From Paraburkholderia antibiotica (GTDB lineage: Bacteria; Pseudomonadota; Gammaproteobacteria; Burkholderiales; Burkholderiaceae), in the NCBI RefSeq assembly GCF_012927125.1, contig NZ_JABBFZ010000037.1:1-38180 (forward strand): a DNA stretch of 38,180 bases, given 5' to 3'. Shown here in pieces: positions 15,074 through 23,774 of this stretch. The position numbers and the translations under genes are program-made. How positions within the stretch are numbered: position 1 is the first letter of the stretch; each line of letters begins with the position of its first letter. The notes beneath the pieces were generated by a model. That model was not told where the DNA came from, did not search any database, and was given only the letters and a program-made list of their open reading frames with translations.

Positions 15074-15976
15074 TCAGGCAGGCTTGAGCAGCGTGCGCCA
15101 TTCAGGCAGGCTGCCATTCTGGTCAAGCGCCTCCACCAGCGAGGCGACGCGGCCTGAAACGTCCTGTTGCACATCGGCGACAGCGGTCGCGAGATCCGCC
15201 GACATTCCCAGCTCCTCAAGCATGAGCGCGGCTTCACGCATCTCTTCAGAGCGTCGTTGCCCGTGTTCGACCACGCGACCGATCAGATACGCCTCGTAGC
15301 CCTTATCCCATCCCACGCCAGGAAAACTTGCCGCAAGCGAAGCAAGCACACGGTCATCCACGCCGAACTGCCTTGCCGCGAGCATCGACTGAACGCATAA
15401 CGCTTCCATGCCCTTGATCATGATGCTGCGGCACAGCTTGATGGCCGATGCGAGACCGACTTCCTGCGCGACCGACTCTGCGCGCATCCCCAGGCCGTTG
15501 AGAATCTCTGCAGTCCTCGCAGACACGTGGCCACCCAGCAGCATCGGCACGCGAATGCCGTGTGGTGGCACGGGGGCCATGACAGCAGCTTCCACGTAAT
15601 GCGCCCCGTTGCACTCGACCTGTTTGCAGCTACGCTGCTTGACGGACGGGGACACCGAGTTCATATCGATGAAGGTCTGGCCCATCGCGAGATGCTCGGC
15701 CGCGGCCGTTGCGACGGCTTCGGCCTGACTCGCCGTGACTGCGGAGAAAACTAACTGGGCTTCCAGCAACGCCGTTGCGAGATCCTCCGTCGCCCGGGCG
15801 CCGCACCGGGTCGCCTGCTCTGCTATCGCGTGACGCGTCGCGGTATTCTGCAACTTGATATCGAAAACCGAGACCTGATGTCCCTGCGCTGCCAATGCCA
15901 GCGCGAAAATCGGGCCAACTTCCCCAAAACCAACGATTGCTATACGGCCGAGGTGCTGATTGCTCGTCTGGTCCAT
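15074..15976 (-). CDS. NAD(P)-dependent dehydrogenase of the 3-hydroxyisobutyrate dehydrogenase superfamily, DUF1932 type
   Basis: This 300-residue protein has an N-terminal Rossmann domain with IAIVGFGEVGP (Gly16, Gly18, Gly21 in G-x-G-x2-G), a central FIDMNSVSPSVKQ segment matching the beta-hydroxyacid dehydrogenase substrate region, and a helical C-terminal domain of the DUF1932 type (SAIKLCRSIMIKGMEAL carries the position of the catalytic Lys). It should oxidise or reduce a small hydroxy- or oxo-acid. ATG 15976 is preferred to an upstream TTG at 16000. It lies 45 bases downstream of the symporter gene and is likely co-transcribed, so its substrate is probably what that transporter imports. 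Confidence 0.78.
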   Translation of the reverse strand: MDQTSNQHLGRIAIVGFGEVGPIFALALAAQGHQVSVFDIKLQNTATRHAIAEQATRCGARATEDLATALLEAQLVFSAVTASQAEAVATAAAEHLAMGQTFIDMNSVSPSVKQRSCKQVECNGAHYVEAAVMAPVPPHGIRVPMLLGGHVSARTAEILNGLGMRAESVAQEVGLASAIKLCRSIMIKGMEALCVQSMLAARQFGVDDRVLASLAASFPGVGWDKGYEAYLIGRVVEHGQRRSEEMREAALMLEELGMSADLATAVADVQQDVSGRVASLVEALDQNGSLPEWRTLLKPA

Positions 15977-16021
15977 ACTGTTTGTCTCAAGAATGTGCAA
16001 TGTGGGGCATCGACTAAGGTC

Positions 16022-17320
16022 TCAGAGAACTGGCTCACTGGGACGCACGTCGACCGACTCCGTCGGATGTGCGGGCTGGCGGTTCAGGTAGGCGTCGAAT
16101 TTCTTCTGATCGAACATGCCTTCCCATTTCGACAGCACCAGTACAGCAACTGCATTGCCGATAACGTTAGTTGTCGAGGTTGCGATCGCGAGTACCCGGT
16201 CTATGCCGAACAGCAGGCCGACTCCCGCAAGCGGTAGTACGCGGGCAGTTTGCACAGTGGCGGCCAGTTTAACGACAGCACCTCCGGCCGCACCAGCGCC
16301 CCCTTTCGACGTCAGCATCATCACGGCAAGTAGCGCAAGTTGTTGTGATAGCGAAAGCGGAGTATCAGTAGCCTGTGCAATGAAGCCAATGCCACAGGCC
16401 ATATACAGGGCGGCACCGTCGATATTGAAACTGTAGCCTGCAGGAAGCACGAATCCGACCGCTGCTTCGTCGCAACCAGCCTGTTCGAGTTTGGAGACCA
16501 GGCGCGGAAAGGCCACTTCGCTAGCGGCAGTCCCCATTGCGAGAATGACCTCTTCCTTGATCAGCAGCAGTATCCTCAGAATGGAAAGGCGTGCCATCGC
16601 TGCGACAACACCCAAAACGACAAAGATGAAAAACAGTGTGCTGACGTAGTAGGTCAGAACGTAGCGCAGCAGGAAGAGCAAGGTCGTGCCGCCATAGCTT
16701 CCCACCAAGGTCGCCATGGCACCGAATGCGCCAATCGGCGAAAGCCGCATGATGAAACCAAGGATCTTGAAGACGATTGACTGTGATTCTTCGATCAGGC
16801 GAAAGATCATCCAGTCAGGTTTCGCGCAGCTGCTGATTGCGAAGCCGACCAGTAGCGAAACAAACAGGACGGGCAGGATGTCGCCAGTCACGAAGGCAGA
16901 AGCCAGCGTGTGCGGGATTATAGAGGTCAGAAAGTGTACAAAGGAGAAGTCGCCGCTGCCAGCCTTGACGGCAGCCTCTGCAGCCCCAGCGGAAACCAGG
17001 GATCTCGCATGCAGTCCGTCGCCGGGTCTTACGATGTTGACGATCGTAAAGCCGACAAGCATTGCCAGCGTGCTGACTACTTCGAAATAAAGCAGCGTCT
17101 TGGCACCCAGCCGTCCAAGTTTCCTGAAATCCCTGATATGTCCGACGCCATGTACGACAGTGCAGAAAATGATAGGGCTGAGCATCATTTTCAACAGGCC
17201 GATAAAGCTGTCGCCAAGAGGCTTCATCATGATCGCCTGCCGCGGTGCAAGCAGCCCAAAAATGATGGCCACCGCAATCGCGACCAACACCTGAACATAT
17301 AGCTTCTTTAAAATACCCAC
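16022..17320 (-). CDS. Dicarboxylate/amino acid:cation symporter (DAACS, DctA-like fold) with altered substrate site
   Basis: This 432-residue inner-membrane carrier is full length for the GltPh/DctA family. Visible landmarks are LLKMMLSPIIF, the HP1 loop GTAASEVAFPRL (about 263-274), the TM7 motif GYSFNIDGAALYM, the HP2 loop SKGGAGAAGGA and TM8 GIDRVLAIATSTTNVIGN (372-389). In DctA and glutamate carriers TM8 holds an Arg that binds the substrate carboxylate; here that position is Thr381. The serine-rich HP1 tip is also reduced. In mammalian ASCT carriers the same Arg is Thr or Cys and the substrate is neutral. A neutral or monocarboxylate substrate is therefore likelier than a dicarboxylate. 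It heads an operon with a dehydrogenase. Confidence 0.82.
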   Translation of the reverse strand: MGILKKLYVQVLVAIAVAIIFGLLAPRQAIMMKPLGDSFIGLLKMMLSPIIFCTVVHGVGHIRDFRKLGRLGAKTLLYFEVVSTLAMLVGFTIVNIVRPGDGLHARSLVSAGAAEAAVKAGSGDFSFVHFLTSIIPHTLASAFVTGDILPVLFVSLLVGFAISSCAKPDWMIFRLIEESQSIVFKILGFIMRLSPIGAFGAMATLVGSYGGTTLLFLLRYVLTYYVSTLFFIFVVLGVVAAMARLSILRILLLIKEEVILAMGTAASEVAFPRLVSKLEQAGCDEAAVGFVLPAGYSFNIDGAALYMACGIGFIAQATDTPLSLSQQLALLAVMMLTSKGGAGAAGGAVVKLAATVQTARVLPLAGVGLLFGIDRVLAIATSTTNVIGNAVAVLVLSKWEGMFDQKKFDAYLNRQPAHPTESVDVRPSEPVL

Positions 17321-17351
17321 CGTCTCCTCCGCTATATTTTTTACCTTGAAG

Positions 17352-17366
17352 AGTATGCGGCATACT
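17352..17366. promoter_or_regulatory. 15-base perfect palindrome before the symporter gene
   Basis: AGTATGC-G-GCATACT lies 32-46 bases upstream of the symporter start. Compact palindromes of this kind are typical GntR/FCD-type operators. The cognate regulator is not visible in intact form. Confidence 0.5.
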
Positions 17367-17484
17367 TTTACCGATTGGCGATGCTAAGCGTTGAACATGC
17401 CATCTGTTCTGCTTATCGCGTTTTTTAAAATCAGCTTTCATATTAATGAGATATCCTGCAGATCCCGCAGTGCTTAGACCTGTG

Positions 17485-17742
17485 CTAAGTTGACAGTACC
17501 CTGTCGGCAATCGTGTCCTTGCAGAAAGTGCGGATAACGCAGCATTGGAAGTGGTCGCGCACAACAACAGCGGAGACAGACGTGTTCCTGTCGGCGCGTT
17601 CTCGTTCAATAAGTTCAATCACGACCTTGTTAAGGCTGTGAACAAGCGACTTATCGAGTATCTCGGTTCGGCCGACCACCATGCCCGCATGGAAAGGTAG
17701 GGCCTCACGCACACGGAGATTAACGGCACGATCATAAGCCAA
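17485..17742 (-). CDS. Unrecognised open frame, 85 aa, possibly a relic
   Basis: I do not recognise this frame. It reads AYDRAVNLRVREALPFHAGM, then a helical section rich in charged residues, and has no ribosome site or close neighbour gene in phase. It is on the same strand as the symporter and upstream of its operator candidate. It could be a decayed DNA-binding domain of a GntR-like regulator (position and a vague AYDR...PxxAGMVV pattern), but the similarity is too weak to call. The surrounding 17367-17929 contains no other supported feature. Confidence 0.2.
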   Translation of the reverse strand: MAYDRAVNLRVREALPFHAGMVVGRTEILDKSLVHSLNKVVIELIERERADRNTSVSAVVVRDHFQCCVIRTFCKDTIADRVLST

Positions 17743-17932
17743 TCCGCGAAGTACCAGGGGTTGATACGTGAGAAGGATGTGGTCCTATTGCTAACCTTTA
17801 TTATCGATGGTGATGCATTTCCCATAAAAATTTCCTGTCGCCGAAATGCATCGCTTGTGCCGCCGCCGCGGATCAAATGTTCAGATGCCAAATCACTTGA
17901 ATACCTTTCGGGACGCTGCTGAATCTGTCTCA

Positions 17933-18118
17933 GCCGTAACGTCTCACCCAACGCAGGATCGTCGTGTGAGCCAGCGATAGTCCCCGTTCGGCCATCATCT
18001 CGACCAGATCGCGCAGGCTGAGCTTGTAGCGCAGATACCAGCGAACGCACAGAATGATGATCTCACGATCAAAATGGCGTCCACCGAACAACTCCTCCAG
18101 ACTCTTTAGCTTGCTCAT
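17933..18118 (-). pseudogene. IS6-family transposase, N-terminal fragment (inverted half)
   Basis: The minus strand encodes FGGRHFDREIIILCVRWYLR followed by YKLSLRDLVEMMAERGLSL and TTILRWVRRY, the helix-turn-helix N terminus of IS6-family transposases. Similarity ends just before a stop at about 17930. The catalytic DDE domain does not follow; its C-terminal end appears on the opposite strand at 18187-18537. Confidence 0.8.
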
Positions 18119-18186
18119 CGCGGCTGATCAGTTCGTTTTGCTTCGACAACTCTAACCGATTCACCGATCCTATTTGCACCGGAACC

Positions 18187-18537
18187 TTCCTGCGCACGGC
18201 GCTCAGAACCCAGGGCCGGGCTCCCACGAGGATCACGCTCGATGGTTACGCGGCATCACATCGGGCGGTGCGCGAACTGCCCGGCGAAAATCCGGTGTGG
18301 CGCGACACGAAGCGCCGCTCGTCGAAGTATTTGAACAATCTGATCGAGCAGGATCATCGCGGCGTCAAGTCGAGGACTGGCCCCATGTTGGGATTCAAGA
18401 ACTTCGACTTCGCGGCGATCACGCTGGCCGGCATCGAACTCCTGCATCGCATTCGCAAGAACCAGTTTGCCATCGCTCGCCTGCATATCAAAGACCAAAC
18501 TCCGTCTGCACTCTGGAGTGCCGTGCTCGCGGCATGA
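18187..18537 (+). pseudogene. IS6-family transposase, C-terminal fragment
   Basis: The plus strand encodes FLRTALRTQGRAP, TRITLDGYAASHRAVREL (with the second catalytic Asp), then RSSKYLNNLIEQDHRGVKSR (with the catalytic Glu) and the C-terminal GFKNFDFAAITLAGIELLHR segment of IS6-family transposases. The first 130 or so residues are missing. Upstream of 18187 similarity stops abruptly. Together with the oppositely oriented N-terminal piece this marks an internal deletion plus inversion. Confidence 0.82.
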
Positions 18538-18578
18538 AGCGACGGGGTTGCACACACTTCGCTCGCCTCCGATCCCAA

Positions 18579-18597
18579 TTTTTGCACCACAACCCTT
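18579..18597 (+). repeat. Probable right terminal inverted repeat of the IS6-type element
   Basis: The sequence TTTTTGCACCACAACCC, 40 bases after the transposase stop, resembles the TTTGCAACAGA(A/G)CC right ends of IS6-family elements. A weaker, degenerate match (TTTTGCTTCGACAACTCTAACC in parts) lies near 18140-18160, next to the inverted N-terminal fragment. This is a by-eye match. Confidence 0.4.
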
Positions 18598-18601
18598 TAA
18601 A

Positions 18602-20026
18602 TTAGCTGGCGTGCCTGCCCTTCCCATAGGCACGGGGTTGAGTCAGCACCTCGTGTCTCAAGGCCTCTTCGAGCTCTTCCTCGGTCATCAACTTGCGCTG
18701 TAGCACCACATCGCGCACGTTGGTGCCGCTCGCATACGCTTCGGCCGCCACCGAGGTCGCAGCCTGATAGCCGATGATCGGATTCAGCGCAGTAACCAAT
18801 CCGATCGAGCGCTCAATGCTTTCGCGCAGACGATCAGGGTTTGCAGTGATGCCCTTGATGCATCGATCGGCCAAGGTCATGCAGCCGCTGGTCAGATGTT
18901 TGAAGCTGCGGAACAGGGCACAGGCTATGATCGGCTCAAAGGCGTTCAACTGCAGTTGCCCGCCTTCCGCCGCAAAGGTCACTGTCAGGTCGTTGCCGAA
19001 CACTTCAAAAGCAATTTGATTGACGACCTCTGGAATCACCGGGTTGACTTTGCCCGGCATGATCGACGACCCCGCCTGCATCGGAGGCAGGTTGATCTCG
19101 CCAAAACCCGAGCGCGGACCACTGGACAGCAAGCGCAGATCATTGCAGGTCTTGGAAAGCTTCACGGCAATGCGCTTGAGCACACCTGAAAGCTGTACGA
19201 AAGCCCCGCAATCCTGGGTGGCTTCGATCAGGTTCGGCGCCGTTGACAGTTCGAGTCCGGTGATCTTCACGAGCGCCTTCAACGCCCTTTCGGCATACTC
19301 CGGGTGCGCCGTGATGCCGGTACCGATCGCGGTAGCGCCGAGGTTGATCTCCATAATCAGTGCCGATGCTTCGGTCAGTCGGGCAATGTCTTCTCCCAGC
19401 ATCACCTCATAGGTCGAGAACTCCTGGCCGAGCGTCATCGGGACTGCATCCTGCAACTGTGTCCGCCCAATCTTGAGCAGGTGCCCGAACTCAACCGCCT
19501 TGGCGGCGAAGGCGGCACGCAGGTATTCCATGGCCTTCAGCAAGCGGTCGATGGCGTAGCACGTGGCGATGCGGATCGCCGTCGGATACACGTCGTTTGT
19601 GCTCTGGGCCATGTTGACATGCTCGTTCGGGTGGAGGTACTCGTACTCGCCGCGTCGGTGGCCCATAAGCTCCAGCGCACGGTTGCATATCACTTCATTG
19701 GCATTCATATTGGTCGACGTGCCGGCGCCCCCCTGGATCAGGTCAACCACGAACTGGTCGTGCAGTGTGCCGTCGCGAATCTCCCGGCAGGCGGCCACGA
19801 TGGCATCGCACAGGGTGGAGGGCAGCAAGCCCAGCTCTGCGTTTGCCTCTGCAGCGGCCTGCTTCACCGACGCCAGCGCGATCACCAGCTCTGGATAAGC
19901 CGACACGGTGGTGCCGGAGATCTGGAAGTTCTCCTTCGCGCGCAACGTATGCACGCCATAGTATGCCTCGCCGGGAACTTCGCGCTCTCCTAGCAGATCG
20001 TGTTCGATACGGACATCCTTGTTCAT
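18602..20026 (-). CDS. aspA: Aspartate ammonia-lyase (aspartase)
   Basis: Aspartase converts L-aspartate to fumarate and ammonia in the cytoplasm. This 474-residue protein shows TSTNMNANEVICNRA, HVNMAQSTNDVYPTA and the flexible-loop signature GSSIMPGKVNP at 319-329, whose serine acts as catalytic base; all fit the aspartase/fumarase superfamily, and the aspartase-type N terminus (EHDLLGEREVPGEAYYGVHT) separates it from fumarase C. The start 20026 has a GAGGAG ribosome site; an upstream in-frame ATG is not needed. It lies 212 bases after the asparaginase gene, so it may be the last gene of the same transcript or have its own promoter. Asparaginase and aspartase together turn asparagine into fumarate and two ammonia. 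Confidence 0.92.
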   Translation of the reverse strand: MNKDVRIEHDLLGEREVPGEAYYGVHTLRAKENFQISGTTVSAYPELVIALASVKQAAAEANAELGLLPSTLCDAIVAACREIRDGTLHDQFVVDLIQGGAGTSTNMNANEVICNRALELMGHRRGEYEYLHPNEHVNMAQSTNDVYPTAIRIATCYAIDRLLKAMEYLRAAFAAKAVEFGHLLKIGRTQLQDAVPMTLGQEFSTYEVMLGEDIARLTEASALIMEINLGATAIGTGITAHPEYAERALKALVKITGLELSTAPNLIEATQDCGAFVQLSGVLKRIAVKLSKTCNDLRLLSSGPRSGFGEINLPPMQAGSSIMPGKVNPVIPEVVNQIAFEVFGNDLTVTFAAEGGQLQLNAFEPIIACALFRSFKHLTSGCMTLADRCIKGITANPDRLRESIERSIGLVTALNPIIGYQAATSVAAEAYASGTNVRDVVLQRKLMTEEELEEALRHEVLTQPRAYGKGRHAS

Positions 20027-20238
20027 GCCTGACTCCTCGGTCATTGGTTTCTGTGAGTTGAGTTGATACATGACGCGTCGGTGCTGTCCGTATTAATGGC
20101 AGCGCGAGGTTCAGCGGTCGCAATACCTTTAGAAGCGTCGCATCTCATGTCATAGCCGTCACGAGGGGTGGGGCGTGCGTTGTCGCGTCGTTCCCGACAC
20201 GGACGTCTTTCCGCCTGTCGGCGCCCCGTACGCTTCAC

Positions 20239-21321
20239 TCAGTAACGGTCGAAGTATCCTTGTATGAGGCGGAAATCGCGTGTTCTGCCCAATGCCAGCA
20301 TCAGCAGCACGCGTGCCTTCTGTGGGTTGAGCGAACCCGCCGCGACAAGGCCGAGCGACTCGTCGTCGGCCAACGACGTCACCACACCCTGCCCCACCCG
20401 ACTCGATCGCACGAACATCACACCACGCTGCGTCGCCAGCTCGGCGCCCAGGCGGGCCGCTGGCGACAGGCTGCCATTACCGGTCGCAGCGAGCACGATG
20501 CCCCTCGCGCCCGCGTCGATCGCCGCCCGGTAGAGATGACTTCCCGCCCCCTGATAGTCATAGAGAATGTCGACGTGCGGCAATTCATCGATCGCTGCCA
20601 GCGAAAAATCGGTGGCTAGCGTATGCAACCGTGTCGGCGTGTTGAAGAGATACACCACGCTGCCAGCAATCTCACCCAGATTGCCGTGCTCGAATGAACG
20701 AAAGGCATCGGTCACGGTGGTGCTGGCTTTGGTCACGTAACGCGCTGCGCCAATCCGGTCGTTGAGCATCACCAGCACGCCCATGCCGCTGGCTTCGGCA
20801 CAGGCTGCCAGGCGGATTGCGTTGTGCAGGTTGAGCGGACCGTCCGCGCTCAGCGCCGTGGCCGGCCTCATCGCGCCGACAAGTACGACGGGTTTGGCGC
20901 TCTTGAGCGTCAGGTTGAGGAAGTACGCCGTTTCCTCCAGCGTATCGGTGCCGTGCGTGATCACCAGACCATCGACCTCTGGGTCCTGCAGTATGGCCTC
21001 CGCCCGCCTTGCCAGCTGTAGGAGCATGGCATTGTCGATCGCATGACTGTCGATGTTGGCAAGCTGCTCGCAACGGATGTCAGCGAGTTCGTGCGCCTGG
21101 GGTACGGCGGCCAGCACCGCCTCGACCGTGTCGGTCACCGTGTAGTCGTGCAATTGCGTCGCGACGCCGGCCGACGACGCGATCGTACCGCCCATGCCGA
21201 GCAACACTATCCTGGGCTGCCTTCGCCGCGACGATGCCTTGCCGCTATCTGACGCACCGGCATCCGGGTCGTATGGGCTGGGGGGGGATACAGTCATCGG
21301 ATTCGCTTCCGGTTCACGCAT
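20239..21321 (-). CDS. ansB: Type II-like L-asparaginase (asparaginase/glutaminase family)
   Basis: This 360-residue enzyme hydrolyses asparagine (and perhaps glutamine) to the acid plus ammonia. It has both catalytic motifs: LLGMGGTIASSAG with nucleophile Thr46, and ITHGTDTLEETAYFL with Thr125/Asp126, followed by the conserved VGAMRP segment. Tyr60 fits the active-site loop. The first 36 residues are a Pro/Ser/Asp-rich extension with no hydrophobic signal core, so a cytoplasmic location is likely although the sequence is of the periplasmic class. Its ATG overlaps the stop of the ABC ATPase gene (TGATG), indicating coupled translation. An internal ATG at 21297 is an alternative start. Confidence 0.88.
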   Translation of the reverse strand: MREPEANPMTVSPPSPYDPDAGASDSGKASSRRRQPRIVLLGMGGTIASSAGVATQLHDYTVTDTVEAVLAAVPQAHELADIRCEQLANIDSHAIDNAMLLQLARRAEAILQDPEVDGLVITHGTDTLEETAYFLNLTLKSAKPVVLVGAMRPATALSADGPLNLHNAIRLAACAEASGMGVLVMLNDRIGAARYVTKASTTVTDAFRSFEHGNLGEIAGSVVYLFNTPTRLHTLATDFSLAAIDELPHVDILYDYQGAGSHLYRAAIDAGARGIVLAATGNGSLSPAARLGAELATQRGVMFVRSSRVGQGVVTSLADDESLGLVAAGSLNPQKARVLLMLALGRTRDFRLIQGYFDRY

Positions 21322-22055
21322 CAGTGCTGCAATATCTTCGACAGGAACTCTAGCGCCCGAGGCGAACGGGCCTCCGGGCGGCCGAAGAACTCGTCCTTAG
21401 GACAGTCTTCGACAATCTTGCCGTGATCCATGAAGATCACCCGATCGCTGACTTTCTTCGCAAATCCCATCTCGTGCGTCACGCACATCATGGTCATGCC
21501 CTCGTTAGCGAGTTGCACCATGACGTCCAGCACCTCGCCAACCATTTCCGGGTCGAGCGCCGAAGTCGGCTCATCGAACAGCATCACGATCGGGTCCATG
21601 CTCAGCGCGCGGGCGATCGCCACGCGCTGTTGCTGCCCGCCCGACAGTTGCCCCGGGAACTTGTCCTTATGCGCGAGGAGGCCGACGCGCTCCAGCATCT
21701 TGAGGCCGCGAACCCTGGCTTCCTCCTGGCCGCGGTTGAGTACCTGGATCTGCGCCAGCGTCAGGTTCGCGGTAACCGACAGGTGCGGGAACAACTCGAA
21801 GTGCTGAAAGACCATGCCCACATGCGAGCGCAGTTTGGACAGGCTGGTCTTCGGGTTGGCAATCGATGCACGATTGACGACGATGTCACCCTTCTGAAAC
21901 GGTTCGAGCGCATTCACAGTCTTGATCAGTGTGCTCTTGCCCGAGCCGGACGGTCCGCAGACCACCACAACTTCACCCTTCTCGACTTGAGCGGTGCAGT
22001 CGGTCAGCACTTGGAAATTGCCATACCACTTGGAAACATTCTTGATTTCGATCAT
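21321..22055 (-). CDS. ATP-binding protein of a polar amino acid ABC importer (GlnQ/GltL type)
   Basis: This 244-residue ATPase powers the two permeases encoded upstream. It has Walker A GPSGSGKST at residues 34-42, the Q-loop in GMVFQHFELFPHLSV, the signature LSGGQQQRVAIARAL, Walker B VMLFDEPTSALDPE and the switch His in CVTHEMGFAK. The order and wording are typical of the GltL/GlnQ family. ATG 22055 has an AGGGG ribosome site; a longer frame to 22109 overlaps the upstream gene and is unlikely. It is inserted between the ureohydrolase and asparaginase genes, so import and breakdown are encoded together. Confidence 0.93.
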   Translation of the reverse strand: MIEIKNVSKWYGNFQVLTDCTAQVEKGEVVVVCGPSGSGKSTLIKTVNALEPFQKGDIVVNRASIANPKTSLSKLRSHVGMVFQHFELFPHLSVTANLTLAQIQVLNRGQEEARVRGLKMLERVGLLAHKDKFPGQLSGGQQQRVAIARALSMDPIVMLFDEPTSALDPEMVGEVLDVMVQLANEGMTMMCVTHEMGFAKKVSDRVIFMDHGKIVEDCPKDEFFGRPEARSPRALEFLSKILQH

Positions 22056-22105
22056 GGCGGACCCCTGTTTAAGGTCGGAAGACGTTGCTCGGGTTGACGG
22101 GAGCG

Positions 22106-23068
22106 TCATTTCTTGTCGAAATAGCCGGCCTTGATTGCCGCGCCGATCAGGTTGACGATCAGTCGCCCGGCCGTCACGCAGGTCAGCTTGCTGGCATTGT
22201 CCTTGGACGGCTGGATCTCGACGATGTCCATCCCGACCACGCGCCCTTTCTTTACCAGCCCGTGGATCAGCTTGCGCGCCTGTACAAAGGTAACGCCACC
22301 CGGCGCCGGTCCGTCGACTGCTGGCATGATCGTTGGATCGAGCCCGTCGGCATCGATAGTGAGGTAATAGTTGCCGCCGTCGGGAATACGGTCGAGCACG
22401 GCGTCCATGCCAATGTCGTGAAGCTCGTAGGCCGTGATGAGATCGGCACCATGCGCGCGCGCGTTCTCGTAGTCTTCCGGACGGCCGCTGCCCTGGGCGC
22501 GCAGACCGATCTGCGTGATGTGCTTCACGTAGCCGAGTTCGGATGCGCGGCGGATCGGGCTGGAGAGCCCGTCCTTCACCCCGTTGACCTCGTCACGCCA
22601 ATCGAGGTGAGCGTCGATGTGAACCAGCGTGATCGGGCCGCTGTCGCTGAACGCGCGCAACACCGGGTTCGTAATGCCGTGGTCGCCCCCGAGCACGATC
22701 GGCAGGCCGCCGCCTTTGAGAATCTGGCGCACCGCGAGTTCGCAGCGGCGCTGGTGGTCACCGGGCTTGGACAGGTCGGGCAGTACGTCGCCGCAGTCGA
22801 CAAAGCGGATATCCGAGCGCCCCTGCAGTAAAGGGCCGTCGATGTCAAAGTCATAATGATTGGGCGCGCGCACGATACGGTCGGTGACATCACGGATCGC
22901 CTGCGGCGCGTCTGTCTGATCATTGGTAAAGGAGCGCGGTCCGTAAGCCGAGCCGAAGGGCATGCCAAGCACGGCGATATCGGCCGTCAGGTTTTCCAGA
23001 TCGGTTACCAGCTCCGAATAGAGCAGCGTGGCATGGCCGGTACGCGGGGCGACAGTCAGTTTTTCCAT
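22106..23068 (-). CDS. Ureohydrolase of the arginase/agmatinase family
   Basis: This 320-residue enzyme should hydrolyse a guanidino compound to urea and an amine. All Mn ligands are present: GGDHGIT with His130, DAHLDWRD with Asp152, His154 and Asp156, and IDADGLDPTIMPA with Asp239 and Asp241. The overall style (PFGSAYGPRSFTNDQTDAPQ at the front) is that of agmatinase-like enzymes, which include guanidinobutyrase and guanidinopropionase, so the exact substrate is open. ATG 23068 is chosen because family similarity begins there and the longer frame overlaps the permease gene. It sits within an amino acid ABC operon with asparaginase, suggesting nitrogen scavenging. Confidence 0.85.
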   Translation of the reverse strand: MEKLTVAPRTGHATLLYSELVTDLENLTADIAVLGMPFGSAYGPRSFTNDQTDAPQAIRDVTDRIVRAPNHYDFDIDGPLLQGRSDIRFVDCGDVLPDLSKPGDHQRRCELAVRQILKGGGLPIVLGGDHGITNPVLRAFSDSGPITLVHIDAHLDWRDEVNGVKDGLSSPIRRASELGYVKHITQIGLRAQGSGRPEDYENARAHGADLITAYELHDIGMDAVLDRIPDGGNYYLTIDADGLDPTIMPAVDGPAPGGVTFVQARKLIHGLVKKGRVVGMDIVEIQPSKDNASKLTCVTAGRLIVNLIGAAIKAGYFDKK

Positions 23069-23111
23069 TTGAATTTCCAATTCTTGAAGTTGCTGGGCGA
23101 GAGAAACCTGA

Positions 23112-23774
23112 TCAGCGATGGCTCCAGCGGCCCGCACGCGCTTCCAGGACGCGGCCAAAGGCCTCCGTGACCACGCTCGCTCCCCAGTAGAGCAGCGCGG
23201 TGGTGCCGAGTACTTCCAGATACGCGAAGGTGTCGGCGGTCATCAGATTGCTCTGGTAGGTCAATTCCGGCAGACTCATCACCGAAAGCACCGCCGTGTC
23301 CTTGAACATCATGATCGCCAGACTGACGGTGGGCGGAATCAGGAAACCGAAAATCTGCGGCACCACCACAAAGCGCTGGATCTTCCAGCCGGACAACCCG
23401 AGCGACAGTGCCGCGCGTATCTGTCCTTTCGGAACGCTGCGAAACGCTGCCCGCAGGATTTCACAAAAATAGCCACCGGTATAAAACGCCATGGTGCCAA
23501 TCGCAATCGAGAACGCCGATGCGTGCAGCCCCAGTTTGGGCAAGCCGAAGAAGGACAGGTACACCAGGATCAGGAAGGGGATGTTGCGCACCAGCTCGAC
23601 ATAGCCGAGCGCCGCAGCGCGCAACACGGCGCGCCTGGAGTCGGCCATGTAGGCGGCAACCGTGCCGACCACGATGCCCAGTGGAATGCTGATGGCGCTG
23701 ACAGTTACAGTCAGCTTCAATCCGTGCAGCAATGCCGGCGTGATTTGCTTGACGATGTCGAAATCAATGAACAT
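23112..23774 (-). CDS. ABC amino acid importer permease 2 (HisM/GlnP type)
   Basis: This 220-residue inner-membrane protein has about five hydrophobic segments and the His/Glu/Gln-type permease features: GLKLTVTVSAISIPLGIVVG at the front, ELVRNIPFLILVYLSFFGLP in the middle, and the EAA loop EILRAAFRSVPKGQIRAALS-LGLSG that contacts the ATPase. ATG 23774 lies 10 bases inside the end of the preceding permease gene (overlap with stop at 23764), consistent with translational coupling. It pairs with the permease at 23764-24444 as a heterodimer. Confidence 0.9.
   Translation of the reverse strand: MFIDFDIVKQITPALLHGLKLTVTVSAISIPLGIVVGTVAAYMADSRRAVLRAAALGYVELVRNIPFLILVYLSFFGLPKLGLHASAFSIAIGTMAFYTGGYFCEILRAAFRSVPKGQIRAALSLGLSGWKIQRFVVVPQIFGFLIPPTVSLAIMMFKDTAVLSVMSLPELTYQSNLMTADTFAYLEVLGTTALLYWGASVVTEAFGRVLEARAGRWSHR

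Noticed and set aside
16022..17320. Naming the symporter dctA
   Set aside because: The fold matches, but the substrate-binding Arg is Thr, so C4-dicarboxylate transport is not supported.
17619..18050. A 143-residue minus-strand frame overlapping the IS6 fragment
   Set aside because: It overlaps the clear transposase frame in a different phase and has no similarity.
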